Positions 8,384-17,038 of a stretch of 64,000 nucleotides of DNA are shown here, in pieces (position 1 is the first letter of the stretch; the number at the start of each line of letters is the position of its first letter). The notes under the pieces were generated by a model. It searched no databases. It was not told where the DNA came from and worked only from the letters and a program-made list of their open reading frames with translations. The DNA comes from Brachyspira intermedia PWS/A (GTDB lineage: Bacteria > Spirochaetota > Brachyspiria > Brachyspirales > Brachyspiraceae), in assembly GCF_000223215.1 (NCBI RefSeq), contig NC_017243.1, forward strand, positions 806,001 through 870,000, read 5' to 3'. The position numbers were made by a program, and so were the translations under genes.

Positions 8384-9487
8384 TTACTGTTTTACTGGAA
8401 CTAAGTATGTAAAGTCAAACTGCAAACTTTGATCGTATCTTATTCCTATTTCATTTTTTTCATTTAAGAATAATCCATTAACTAAAGAAAGCCCTAATAC
8501 TATACCATTATCAAATACGAAGTCTTTCTTTAAATTAAGTCCGAAATAGAAAGGCACTCTATAGAAAGGGTCTCCTTCAACGCTTATAAACTTATGCTTT
8601 TTGTCTATATACCAGCCTGAAACAAATATGATAGGCTCTATTTCAAACCAAGTCATAACAGGTATTGTACCTCTTAAGAAAAGTCCATGACCGAATACTC
8701 CAGGCTCATTATCTCTATCAGCTAAGTTATAAGAAGCCATATAAAGTATAGATAAATAATAACTATTAATACCTATAGCTCCGACATAGTTTTCTGTAAT
8801 TGCAGGACTTCCAGGAACAAAAGCATATTCATGTCCACCATTATGCCAATAGTGTATAGCAGCATATGGGGTTGCTATATCATGGGCAAAATCCATGGCA
8901 TAAGTAATACCAACATCAAATCTTTCTCTATGTTTAGCATTATGTTGTATTTGCCAGTTCATATATACTTCTCCTTTTCCGCCTTTAAACCATTCAAAAG
9001 AAGCTCCATATTCATAATAACCATGTGTGAAAGGTTCATTATATTTATATTCTTCTGGACCTTTTGCTATTAATGTATTATCTGGTGTAGATCTTACAAC
9101 TGGAGTCATATCCATTAAAGGATCTCTTATAGGTGAAGGTAAATTATGTCCGCCTGTCATAGTACCTATTCTAAGAGAAATATATTCATTTGATAATTGT
9201 GTTGTAACTACAGGGAATACTCTTATACCTTGAGGAAATTCAAATGTGAATGGAAAAAATACTGAAGCTCCTACTCTCAAAGTGATAAGATCATTGAATT
9301 TTATATCAAAAGCTCCTTCGGTAAAATTTTCAAAGTATGTCAATGTAGTCCTTGTATCCGGCCATAAAGTATTTTCTCCATTATATGCATAAGAACTTGT
9401 AAATAATCTGAAATCTACTTTTACATCAGCATATATATTTGATATAAATACTATAAAGATAAAACAAAAAGAAAAGAAATGTTTCAT
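8384..9487 (-). CDS. Secreted, probably outer-membrane beta-barrel protein
   Basis: The 367 residues begin with a typical signal peptide (MKHFFSFCFIFIVFISNIYA, cleavage near 20). The rest alternates polar and aromatic residues in short strands, such as GITYAMDF and FYFGLNLKKDF, and ends in aromatic-rich strands (LQFDFTYLVPVKQ). This pattern suggests an outer-membrane barrel. No known porin family was recognised. AAGGG precedes the ATG by about nine bases. It is followed by its own terminator. Confidence 0.6.
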   Translation of the reverse strand: MKHFFSFCFIFIVFISNIYADVKVDFRLFTSSYAYNGENTLWPDTRTTLTYFENFTEGAFDIKFNDLITLRVGASVFFPFTFEFPQGIRVFPVVTTQLSNEYISLRIGTMTGGHNLPSPIRDPLMDMTPVVRSTPDNTLIAKGPEEYKYNEPFTHGYYEYGASFEWFKGGKGEVYMNWQIQHNAKHRERFDVGITYAMDFAHDIATPYAAIHYWHNGGHEYAFVPGSPAITENYVGAIGINSYYLSILYMASYNLADRDNEPGVFGHGLFLRGTIPVMTWFEIEPIIFVSGWYIDKKHKFISVEGDPFYRVPFYFGLNLKKDFVFDNGIVLGLSLVNGLFLNEKNEIGIRYDQSLQFDFTYLVPVKQ

Positions 9488-9578
9488 AACTAACCCTTAT
9501 TTTTAATGAAATATTATATTTTTCTGAATTATATAATATGAAAGTTCATTATAACATAGTTAACATAAAATTACAATT

Positions 9579-9671
9579 ATGATAACTATATACAAATTGC
9601 TTATGCAGAAAAGATTTGGGGTGGCTGGGATTAGTGTTAATGCTTATGAAGAAAAGGTTACTTATTATTAG
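9579..9671 (+). other. Short ORF, possible remnant of a lost gene
   Basis: An ORF of 30 codons runs to a TAG at 9669-9671. Its second half (ATG at 9603, then KRFGVAGISVNAYEEKVTYY) looks like real protein sequence and is G-richer than its surroundings. No ribosome binding site precedes either ATG. It overlaps the end of the convergent Toprim-like gene by 14 bases. It may be the tail of a gene displaced when the cassette arrived, but this is only inference. Confidence 0.2.
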
Positions 9672-10290
9672 TTTTTTTATGAATATGTCTGTTATCTAAA
9701 CAAAATTTAATAAATTTATGCATATTTGAAATATTTTTTACTTTTAAAAGTTTTTTATAAAATTCTTCTATTTGCTTAATATCACTTTCTATATCTTGTT
9801 TAGTAATTGGAAATATTTTTATATAATTTTTTTTATCTTTTTTGTTTTTTATAGCATTTTTATCAATAATTTCAGCCTTAATCAATACATCTTCTAAATT
9901 TGTAATATTATATATTGGTAGTATATAATCATAAGCCCAATAATTTTTAAACATATTTTTATTTATAAAGTTATCTTTTTCTTCATCATTATTACAGTCA
10001 TCTGTATCCATTATTATAAAAATTTTAAAATCTTTGTCTATTATTGTTTTATGATTTTTTATTTCTAAATAGTCATTATATGTATTCTTAAAATTATCCA
10101 ATGTATTAATATCTTTACCGTTTAATCTTTTCATTACACTAGATATTTGTATAGAATGTTTTCCATTATTTTTGGATATTATGTCAATATTATTTAATCT
10201 TAATTTATTTTTTATAAAATTACACATTTGTAATTCTGATTTTCCATGAACAATAACTATAGCTTTAAGATAATTTCCTATGTATGACAT
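9658..10290 (-). CDS. Toprim-like (RloB/DUF4435-type) partner of the AAA ATPase
   Basis: This 210-residue, lysine- and asparagine-rich protein has two motifs of a Toprim fold. One is an N-terminal hydrophobic strand ending in a glycine and glutamate (AIVIVHGKSE, about residues 10-19). The other is a second strand ending in acidic residues (FIIMDTDDCN, about 90-99). Toprim domains bind metal and cut or join nucleic acid. The gene starts four bases after the ATPase stop codon, with GGAGG before its ATG, so the two are surely co-translated. Paired AAA ATPase and Toprim genes occur in anti-phage systems such as PARIS (AriA/AriB), AbiL (with RloB) and related OLD-like systems. The family assignment is by motif only. 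Confidence 0.6.
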   Translation of the reverse strand: MSYIGNYLKAIVIVHGKSELQMCNFIKNKLRLNNIDIISKNNGKHSIQISSVMKRLNGKDINTLDNFKNTYNDYLEIKNHKTIIDKDFKIFIIMDTDDCNNDEEKDNFINKNMFKNYWAYDYILPIYNITNLEDVLIKAEIIDKNAIKNKKDKKNYIKIFPITKQDIESDIKQIEEFYKKLLKVKNISNMHKFIKFCLDNRHIHKKTNNK

Positions 10291-10294
10291 ATAG

Positions 10295-11611
10295 TTATTC
10301 CTCCAATATATCTTTAAAATTTATATTAGAAACAATTGGAATACCATAATATATTCCTTTCATATATCTTTTTCTAAAGTTTATATTTGGATGTTCCTTT
10401 TCATAATCTGTTATAGGAACTAGTATTTTTTTTCCTTCACTGTCTATATTGAATATATATATACATTCTTTTTTTATATCTGACTCTAAAATAGTTGTAT
10501 TATGAGTTGTTAATATAAATTGTCCTTTAATATCAACAAATAATGATTTTAGTATTGATGCTGTTAAAATATCATGTATACCGCTGTCTAATTCATCTAT
10601 TGCTACTACATTATTTTTTTTCATAGATGATATTATTAATGGAAATAATCTGAGCAATTTTTGTGTACCTGTTGATTCTAATTTAAAGTCTATATCTATG
10701 ATTTTTCCATATATTTGTTTTTTTATAAATAAATTATAATGAAGTTTATCATCTTTTTCTTCTGTTCTATAATATACTTTTTTTATATCACTATATATGG
10801 ATGTAAAAAAGTTATTTAATATTTTTTCTGTATGATTAAGTTTTTCTTTTTCATTTATTTTTATAGAACTATTATCCATAATAGAAATAAATTTTTTATC
10901 TATACTTATTTTTCCTTTTTCTATATTACTTCCATTTTTTATATGTATAGACATAGATGAAAAATATTTAATTACTTCAAATATGTTATTATTTATATTT
11001 TTTGATATGTATTTTTTTGATTTATCTTCCTGTTCAAATAAAAGAATAGATAAAAAAGAATGCTTGCCCCAAAATTTATCTACTAAATCTTTTATTTCAT
11101 TTAAATATTTATCAGATTTAAATAATGATGTATTTATGTAATTATCTTTATTTGATAATTCAAAATATTTTGTTTTATTTTTATCTAAAACATATTCTAA
11201 TTTTTCTTTTACAATACTCTCATTATCAGTTTCAATATAATATACTCCATTTTTACCATTTAATTTAAAACCAAATTCTAAAACCATATTATCTTTAGAA
11301 CCTATTGTTTTACTTTTTTCTATTATAGTGTCTAAATTTTTAAAATTATCTTTTAATACCTTATTAAAAAAGAATTCTAATTCCTTTTTATCATCAGAAG
11401 TTTCTGACATAAATTCATCTACGGCTGTTTTATATATTTTAGTATTTAAAGTGTCAAATAAAGTAAAGAAAGAGTCTATGAAATTACTTTTACCAGCTCC
11501 ATTTTCTCCATAAATTATAATCATTTTTTTGGGATTATTTTTTGATGATGTTAAATCTACCTCAAAATCAACCAATGATTTATAATTTTTAAGTTTTACA
11601 TAAGTAAACAT
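10295..11611 (-). CDS. OLD/AAA_15-type ATPase, probable anti-phage effector or sensor
   Basis: This 438-residue ABC-like ATPase starts with an SMC/RecF/OLD-like N-terminus (FTYVKLKNYKSLVDFEVDL). It has Walker A GENGAGKS (residues 35-42), a signature-like STGTQKLLRL (about 316), Walker B VVAIDELDSGIH (about 336) and the H-loop LTTHNT (about 368). The region between is helical and charged, as expected for an inserted coiled-coil arm. It is the first gene of the two-gene cassette. In AriA, AbiLii or RloA-type proteins the ATPase senses phage products and releases or activates the nuclease partner. The cassette's A/T content and Asn/Lys use are extreme even for this genome, consistent with transfer. 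Confidence 0.75.
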   Translation of the reverse strand: MFTYVKLKNYKSLVDFEVDLTSSKNNPKKMIIIYGENGAGKSNFIDSFFTLFDTLNTKIYKTAVDEFMSETSDDKKELEFFFNKVLKDNFKNLDTIIEKSKTIGSKDNMVLEFGFKLNGKNGVYYIETDNESIVKEKLEYVLDKNKTKYFELSNKDNYINTSLFKSDKYLNEIKDLVDKFWGKHSFLSILLFEQEDKSKKYISKNINNNIFEVIKYFSSMSIHIKNGSNIEKGKISIDKKFISIMDNSSIKINEKEKLNHTEKILNNFFTSIYSDIKKVYYRTEEKDDKLHYNLFIKKQIYGKIIDIDFKLESTGTQKLLRLFPLIISSMKKNNVVAIDELDSGIHDILTASILKSLFVDIKGQFILTTHNTTILESDIKKECIYIFNIDSEGKKILVPITDYEKEHPNINFRKRYMKGIYYGIPIVSNINFKDILEE

Positions 11612-11754
11612 TGTATTTTAACCTTTATTTTATTAATTTTTATTACATTTTATCATAAAATTAACAAAAAACAATCATAAATAATAATTACTCTTTACAA
11701 TAACAAGTTTTATATTATAATTAATTCATTATTTTTATTAATGGGAGCTTTATA

Positions 11755-13284
11755 ATGATTAAAAGAGCATTAATATCTGTATTCTATAAAGATGGAATAT
11801 TAGACTTTGCCAAGTTTTTAACTTCAAAGAATGTGGAAATAGTTTCTACAGGCGGAACTTATAAATATTTAAAAGAAAATAATATACCTGTGATAGAGGT
11901 TGCTGAAGTTACAGGGGCTAAAGAAATGCTTGATGGAAGAGTAAAAACTTTAGATCCAAAAATACATGGTGCAATTCTAGCTATAAGAGATAATCCTGTT
12001 CATATGGAAACTATTAAAGAGAGAGGAATAACTCCTATAGATATGGTAATAGTTAATCTTTATCCTTTCTTTGAAAAAGTACAAGATGATAATTTGAAAT
12101 TTGAAGAAAAGATTGAGTTTATTGATATAGGCGGTCCTACTATGCTTCGTTCTGCTGCTAAGTCTTTCAAAGATGTTGTGGTTATAAGCGATGTTAAAGA
12201 TTATGATTTAGTAAAAAGCGAAATGGAAAAAGGCGAAGTTAGCTTTGAAACAAAAAAATATTTAGCTTCTAAAGTATTCAATTTAACTTCTGCTTATGAT
12301 GCTGCTGTTTCTGAATTTATGTTTAATTCATTAGAAAGTAAGGAAGGCAAAAAACTTAATTATTTGAATATGTCTTATGCATTACAGGAAGAATTAAGAT
12401 ACGGAGAAAATCCTCATCAGGGAGCAAGCTATTATATTTCTACTACAGATAAAGGATCTATGAAAGATTTTGAACAATTAAATGGAAAAGAGCTTTCATT
12501 TAATAATATCAGAGATATGGATATAGCTTTGAAAATAGTATTAGAATTTGATGAAGCTAAAAAAGAATATGCTTGTTCTGCTATAAAACATTCTACTCCT
12601 TGCGGTGCTGCTTTAGGAAGCAGTGTATTAGAAGCTTATAATAGAACTTATGAATGCGATCCTACTTCTATATTCGGCGGAATAGTAGCTTTCAATAGCA
12701 CAGTAGATGAGGCAACTGCAAAAGAACTCATAAAAATATTCTTGGAAATTGTTATTGCTAAAGACTTTACTCCTGAAGCTTTAGAAGTATTAAAAAGCAA
12801 AAAGAATTTAAGAGTTATAAAATATAAAACTAATACTAATGATAAAATTAATCTTGTTAAAGTTGACGGCGGATTACTTGTACAAGATGAAGACAATACT
12901 TTAATAGAAGATTATAAAGTTGTAACAGAGAAAAAACCTACTGAAGAAGAAATGAAGAATTTAATATTCGGAATGAAGGTTGTAAAATATGCTAAATCAA
13001 ATGCTATAGTAGTAATAAAAGACTTTATGGCTAAAGGTATAGGAAGCGGACAGACCAACAGAATTTGGGCTTGCGAAGATGCTTTAGAGAGAGCAGGCGA
13101 TGGGGTAGTTATGGCATCTGATGCTTTCTTCCCATTCAGAGATGTTGTTGATGCTTGTGCTAAATACAATATTAAAGCTATAATTCAGCCTGGTGGTTCT
13201 ATGAGAGATCAGGAATCAATAGATGCTTGTAATGAACATGGTATTGCTATGGTATTTACTGGTATAAGACATTTTAAACATTAA
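11755..13284 (+). CDS. purH: Bifunctional AICAR transformylase/IMP cyclohydrolase
   Basis: PurH performs the last two steps of IMP synthesis: formylation of AICAR with 10-formyl-THF, then ring closure. The 509-residue length is typical. The N-terminal cyclohydrolase (MGS-like) domain shows [11 protein letters not shown] and [15 protein letters not shown]. The transformylase domain shows RYGENPHQ (about 217), the Lys-His motif [10 protein letters not shown] (about 278-287) and a C-terminal [13 protein letters not shown] precedes the ATG. It is transcribed alone, away from the ATPase cassette, and ends at a strong terminator. No other purine gene is next to it. Confidence 0.97.
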   Translation: MIKRALISVFYKDGILDFAKFLTSKNVEIVSTGGTYKYLKENNIPVIEVAEVTGAKEMLDGRVKTLDPKIHGAILAIRDNPVHMETIKERGITPIDMVIVNLYPFFEKVQDDNLKFEEKIEFIDIGGPTMLRSAAKSFKDVVVISDVKDYDLVKSEMEKGEVSFETKKYLASKVFNLTSAYDAAVSEFMFNSLESKEGKKLNYLNMSYALQEELRYGENPHQGASYYISTTDKGSMKDFEQLNGKELSFNNIRDMDIALKIVLEFDEAKKEYACSAIKHSTPCGAALGSSVLEAYNRTYECDPTSIFGGIVAFNSTVDEATAKELIKIFLEIVIAKDFTPEALEVLKSKKNLRVIKYKTNTNDKINLVKVDGGLLVQDEDNTLIEDYKVVTEKKPTEEEMKNLIFGMKVVKYAKSNAIVVIKDFMAKGIGSGQTNRIWACEDALERAGDGVVMASDAFFPFRDVVDACAKYNIKAIIQPGGSMRDQESIDACNEHGIAMVFTGIRHFKH

Positions 13285-13310
13285 TTATTTTTATAATTGA
13301 TAATAAAATA

Positions 13311-13342
13311 AAAGTGAAGCTAATTTTCATTAGCTTCACTTT
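13311..13342 (+). terminator. Terminator after purH
   Basis: A perfect 13-bp stem (13311-13323 with 13330-13342), a 6-base loop and a following T run lie 27 bases after the purH stop. Confidence 0.9.
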
Positions 13343-13387
13343 TTTATATATTAAAATTTTTAATAAAGGTAAAAAGATGTTTTTTAC

Positions 13388-13798
13388 TTATTTTAAATAC
13401 GATGAAAGCTGAAAATATCCTGCATGAGTAAGATTATTAATATTTGTAAATCCCAATTTATACATACGCATACAAGCTGTACCAGAACGGCTTCCGCTTG
13501 CACAATAAACTATATACTCTTTGTTTTTATCTAATTTTGACATTTTCTCATTGAATTTAGAATCATCTAAAGGAATATTGACACTGTTTTTTATGTATCC
13601 GCTTTGCTGAACTTCCATATAACTTCTTACATCTATTAAACCTATATTTTTATTATTCTTATAGATTGAAACAGCATCATTTACATTTATGTTTTTAAAT
13701 TTACCTTTGCTTCTTATATTGAATATTATTTTTCTCACGGCACTTAATATTATAAATGTTAATATAAGACCTATTATTAAAGTTAAAGTATTATTCAT
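13388..13798 (-). CDS. Membrane-anchored rhodanese-like protein
   Basis: The 136 residues begin with one membrane segment (TLTLIIGLILTFIILSAV). A single rhodanese domain follows, with the conserved IGLIDVRS strand and the active-site loop YCASGSRSG, which contains the sulfur-accepting cysteine. Rhodaneses carry a persulfide and can feed sulfur to thiamine or other cofactor synthesis. The start used is the ATG at 13796-13798, preceded by GGGGG; an in-frame ATG 20 codons upstream lacks such a site. It lies 90 bases downstream of tenA on the same strand, so it may belong to the TPP-controlled unit, though a separate promoter is possible. Confidence 0.8.
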   Translation of the reverse strand: MNNTLTLIIGLILTFIILSAVRKIIFNIRSKGKFKNINVNDAVSIYKNNKNIGLIDVRSYMEVQQSGYIKNSVNIPLDDSKFNEKMSKLDKNKEYIVYCASGSRSGTACMRMYKLGFTNINNLTHAGYFQLSSYLK

Positions 13799-13888
13799 TT
13801 TATAAATACCCCCTGTATGTATAATAAATATTATAGCATACAGAGAAGTAAATTGCAATTAATTTATTTAAACTTATAGAAATAAATT

Positions 13889-14548
13889 TTATACATTATG
13901 GAAATCATCTAAATTATAAGCATCATTCCAAAATCTATATTCCCATATAAAAGCTATATCAAAAACAGCTATCATTTTTTCTTTTACAACATCAGAGGCA
14001 TTATCATATAAATTATCAAGGATTTTAATCATATATTCGGTTGCTTTAGAGAACTCTTCGTCTGCATAAGTATCAATCCATTTTTTATATGGATTATTTT
14101 CAACTTCTGCATTTGCTTTTATGTATTTACCCAATTCGTTATATATCCAAAAACAAGGAAGTATAGATGATGCAGCAGTTTCAAAGGCTTCAGTATGAGC
14201 AGTATTAATAAGAAAACTTGTATATCCTAAATTAGCAGTTGTGATTTTATTTGTATTTTCAAATTTGAAAGTATCTCTGAAATATTTATGTACAATTTCT
14301 TCTTCTACTATATAAGAGTTTATAGATGATTTCAAAAAAACTAATGCATAATCAACATTGTGTATTTTTGAAGAAATTATAGCTAAAGCTTTAGAATAAT
14401 ATTTCAAATATAAACTATCTTGTTCTATATAGTATGCAAATTTTTTCTTGTCTAAACTTCCATCCATAAGTTCTTTATTAAAATTTGTATTTATTATTTT
14501 ATTGTATAGATCTTGATTTCTTTTCCACACCATTTCTGAAAATTTCAT
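13889..14548 (-). CDS. tenA: TenA-type thiaminase II / aminopyrimidine aminohydrolase
   Basis: The 219 residues fit the TenA/THI-4 family: an all-helical fold with the early motif FAYYIEQDSLYLKYY (about 37-51), the glutamate and tyrosine region near EIVHKYF, and the C-terminal FIWEYRFWNDAY. TenA hydrolyses aminopyrimidine breakdown products of thiamine and returns HMP to thiamine synthesis. It is the second gene behind the TPP riboswitch, 65 bases after the OppA-like gene, with AGGAG before its ATG. The context supports thiamine salvage. Confidence 0.9.
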   Translation of the reverse strand: MKFSEMVWKRNQDLYNKIINTNFNKELMDGSLDKKKFAYYIEQDSLYLKYYSKALAIISSKIHNVDYALVFLKSSINSYIVEEEIVHKYFRDTFKFENTNKITTANLGYTSFLINTAHTEAFETAASSILPCFWIYNELGKYIKANAEVENNPYKKWIDTYADEEFSKATEYMIKILDNLYDNASDVVKEKMIAVFDIAFIWEYRFWNDAYNLDDFHNV

Positions 14549-14613
14549 TTTATTTCTCCTATCATTATTATTAAATGTTACTATTTTATCATTTAAATAT
14601 TATTTTTTAAATA

Positions 14614-16221
14614 TCATTCTTCTAAATAAGCATAATTAAATTTATATCTTCCCAAAGGCTCATCAACATAATTTTTTAATTTAGGATTAACTATTAAAAA
14701 ATCTGTTCTATATATAAATGGTATAATAGGAACTTCATCAAATAGTATTGATTCAGCTTCTTTCAAAGCTTCCATTCTTTTTTGTGCATTTGTGGCAGTA
14801 GTAGCAAACTCTATTAAAGAATCATATCTGGCATTTGAAAATTCTCCGTAATTTATATCGCTGTAGCTAGTCATAATTTGAAGCATTGTAAGTGGGTCAT
14901 TATAATCACCTGTCCAGCTTGTTCTAGCCATTTGATAATTTCCGGATTCTCTGAAAGGCAAAGTAATTTTTGATTCCTCTGTTCTCACTATTACATCTAT
15001 ATTGAGAGTGTTTTTCCACATCTGTTGAATAGCTTCCAAAACTGTAGTATAAAAACCAGATGAAACTTTTACTTCAAGCATAGGAAAATTTTCACCATTA
15101 GGATATCCTGCTTCGACTAATAATTTTTTTGCTTCTTCTACATTATTACTATAATTATTAGCTATTATATAGTTACTGCTTTCATCTCTAAAGGATTTTT
15201 CAAGTCCTTTTACCACAGGAGGAACAAATGCCTCTGCAGGTATTAATTTACCATATCCTATATTTGATACTATATAGTTTCTGTCTATTGCAAGAGATAA
15301 TGCTTTTCTTACTCTTTTATCTGATAATGCTTTATCTTTATTGTTTAAATCCAAATAATAAACTCCTATAATATCGCTTACAGCCATTAAGTTTTCTTTT
15401 ATCAAATTTTCTATCTCTCCAATAGGAGGTGCATTTATTGAGAAATCAACATCTCCAGTTCTTACAGCATTAAGTGATATATATTCATCAGCTATTAAAA
15501 CAAAATTAATTCTTTTAGCTACTTGATTAGTATAATTCCAATAATTAGTATTTATTTCAAAAGCAAGCAATTCATCAGGCTTCCTTTCTACCATTTTGTA
15601 TGCACCATTTCCAATATAAGTTTCAGGATTCCAAGTCCAATCATCACCGTATTTTTCTATTATATCCTTTCTTACTGGCATATAAACTCCTCCGGAAGCT
15701 AATATATCAGTAAAGTATAGGGTAGGTGCTTCAAGTTCTATTGTGAGAGTATTTTCATCTATAGCATTTACTCCGAGATTTTCTATTGGCTGTTTGCCTC
15801 TTATTATATCTTTTGCATTTTTTATATATTCCATTAAATAGCTTAAAGGTGATGCCGTTTTTGGATCAACGGCTCTTCTATAAGAATATACAAAATCATC
15901 AGCTGTAACTTTTTTTCCATCGCTCCATTTTGCATTATCTCTTAAATGAAATGTGTATGTAAGACTGTCATCGCTTATTTCCCATTTATCTGCAACACCT
16001 CCTACAATGTTTCCATTTAAATCTTTATTGAGTAGTCCCTCGAATGCATGATTAATATAAATATATCCGTATGTTTCATCATTCAAAGCGGGGTCTATAG
16101 TATTAAGTTCATAGCCCAAATTCACAGTGATTTCATCTTTGATATTTTTTATTTGTTTTTTACATGATATAAAAAATACAAATAAAATTAATAGAATAAT
16201 AAATTTTTGTTTTGAAGTCAT
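14614..16221 (-). CDS. OppA-family substrate-binding lipoprotein under TPP control
   Basis: This 535-residue peptide/nickel-type (SBP family 5) binding protein has a lipoprotein signal peptide (FVFFISCKKQ, lipidated Cys about 20). Family features include the start of the mature domain, LGYELNTIDPALNDE, the segment YTFHLRDNAKWSDG, and KRVRKALSLAIDR-like DKRVRKALSLAIDRNY. It is a close relative of the OppA at 47052-48656. The TPP riboswitch and TenA gene next to it point to a thiamine-related ligand rather than a general peptide, but this is inference from context. No permease or ATPase gene adjoins it; it may share the OppBCDF encoded at 42.6-46.5 kb. AGGAG precedes the ATG. Confidence 0.88.
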   Translation of the reverse strand: MTSKQKFIILLILFVFFISCKKQIKNIKDEITVNLGYELNTIDPALNDETYGYIYINHAFEGLLNKDLNGNIVGGVADKWEISDDSLTYTFHLRDNAKWSDGKKVTADDFVYSYRRAVDPKTASPLSYLMEYIKNAKDIIRGKQPIENLGVNAIDENTLTIELEAPTLYFTDILASGGVYMPVRKDIIEKYGDDWTWNPETYIGNGAYKMVERKPDELLAFEINTNYWNYTNQVAKRINFVLIADEYISLNAVRTGDVDFSINAPPIGEIENLIKENLMAVSDIIGVYYLDLNNKDKALSDKRVRKALSLAIDRNYIVSNIGYGKLIPAEAFVPPVVKGLEKSFRDESSNYIIANNYSNNVEEAKKLLVEAGYPNGENFPMLEVKVSSGFYTTVLEAIQQMWKNTLNIDVIVRTEESKITLPFRESGNYQMARTSWTGDYNDPLTMLQIMTSYSDINYGEFSNARYDSLIEFATTATNAQKRMEALKEAESILFDEVPIIPFIYRTDFLIVNPKLKNYVDEPLGRYKFNYAYLEE

Positions 16222-16326
16222 AAAAAGCTCCTTAAATTAAAATATAAAAGCGAGATTTTTATAACGCCGTTTGTCTTGTTTTATTGAATTTTATTTTAGT
16301 CTTGTTTATTGTAGATAATATAATTT

Positions 16327-16366
16327 AATAAAACAAGACCAACTTTAGAAAAGGTCTCATTTTATT
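16327..16366 (-). terminator. Attenuator hairpin of the TPP riboswitch
   Basis: On the minus strand 14 bases at 16366-16353 pair with 16340-16327, with two G-U wobbles, and the 3' arm is T-rich. It lies between the TPP aptamer and the OppA-like gene, the usual place for the expression platform. Confidence 0.6.
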
Positions 16367-16387
16367 AAATGTATAAAGAAAATAATA

Positions 16388-16505
16388 AAAGAGATAATTC
16401 CCTACGCTGGCATTACCCAAACAGGTTATAAGGGTCGAAGTTTTAATAATTTATGAAATTATGTAAACTTCCTCTCAGCCTTTTCAAGCTCCCCGATTGT
16501 GAGAA
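16388..16505 (-). promoter_or_regulatory. TPP riboswitch (thi box)
   Basis: Read on the minus strand, the aptamer shows GGGGAGC, the hallmark GGCTGAGAGG (about 16482-16473), a variable stem, GACCCTTA, then ACCTGTTTGGGTAATGCCAG and GCGTAGGGA (to about 16398). These are the conserved thi-box blocks in the right order and spacing. It lies about 165 bases before the OppA-like start codon. By family knowledge it binds thiamine pyrophosphate and switches the downstream genes off when TPP is plentiful. Confidence 0.95.
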
Positions 16506-16638
16506 ATGATATAATATTTTTATTTTTATATCAAGAACTCAATTATGCAATTTTAAAAAAAATGATATTATTGTAATTATATTAATATGTAAATTTAAAT
16601 GTTTTTTAATTGTAGAAAATATAATGATAGAAATAAGC

Positions 16639-16668
16639 AAATGGGTATTAAATAAATAATACCCATTT
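16639..16668 (-). terminator. Terminator of the PTS-mupG operon
   Basis: AAATGGGTATTA (16639-16650) pairs perfectly with TAATACCCATTT (16657-16668). It lies 24 bases past the stop codon of the PTS IIA gene, with T-rich sequence beyond it. Confidence 0.75.
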
Positions 16669-16691
16669 TTAATTAGTTTGAGAATAAAAAT

Positions 16692-17018
16692 TTATTTATG
16701 GTTAATTTTTAATATGTCAATAAGTTCTTTTATTAAGTTTTTTTCACTTATTGCAGTCATTAAATGATCCTGAGCATGTATAAAAAGTAAGTTTATTACA
16801 AAACTTTCACCATTAGCTTCTTTTGATATTAAATCAGTTTGGTATTGATGAGACTCTAGTAATAATTTATCAGCTTCCTGCATTTTTTTATCAGATTCTT
16901 CAAATTTATTTTCTTTAGCAAGTCTTAAAGCCTCATAAGCTAAACTCTTACTTTCTCCAGCTAATGCTATAATAGGAAATACATTTTCTTCCATAAATGT
17001 TTCATAATCTTGTGTCAT
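16692..17018 (-). CDS. PTS lactose/cellobiose-family IIA component
   Basis: This 108-residue, all-helical protein matches the LacF/CelC (ChbA) IIA family. The phosphorylated histidine lies in LLFIHAQDHLM (about 78-88), and the N-terminal LAGESKSLAYEAL helix is typical. It accepts phosphate from HPr and passes it to IIB. It is the last gene of the leftward operon IIB-IIC-MupG-IIA and starts 20 bases after mupG, with CGGAG before its ATG. Confidence 0.95.
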   Translation of the reverse strand: MTQDYETFMEENVFPIIALAGESKSLAYEALRLAKENKFEESDKKMQEADKLLLESHQYQTDLISKEANGESFVINLLFIHAQDHLMTAISEKNLIKELIDILKINHK

Positions 17019-17038
17019 AAGTAATAAACTCCGTAAAA

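Noticed and set aside
12648..13169. Minus-strand ORFs within purH
   Set aside because: They are opposite-strand shadows of a clearly conserved gene.
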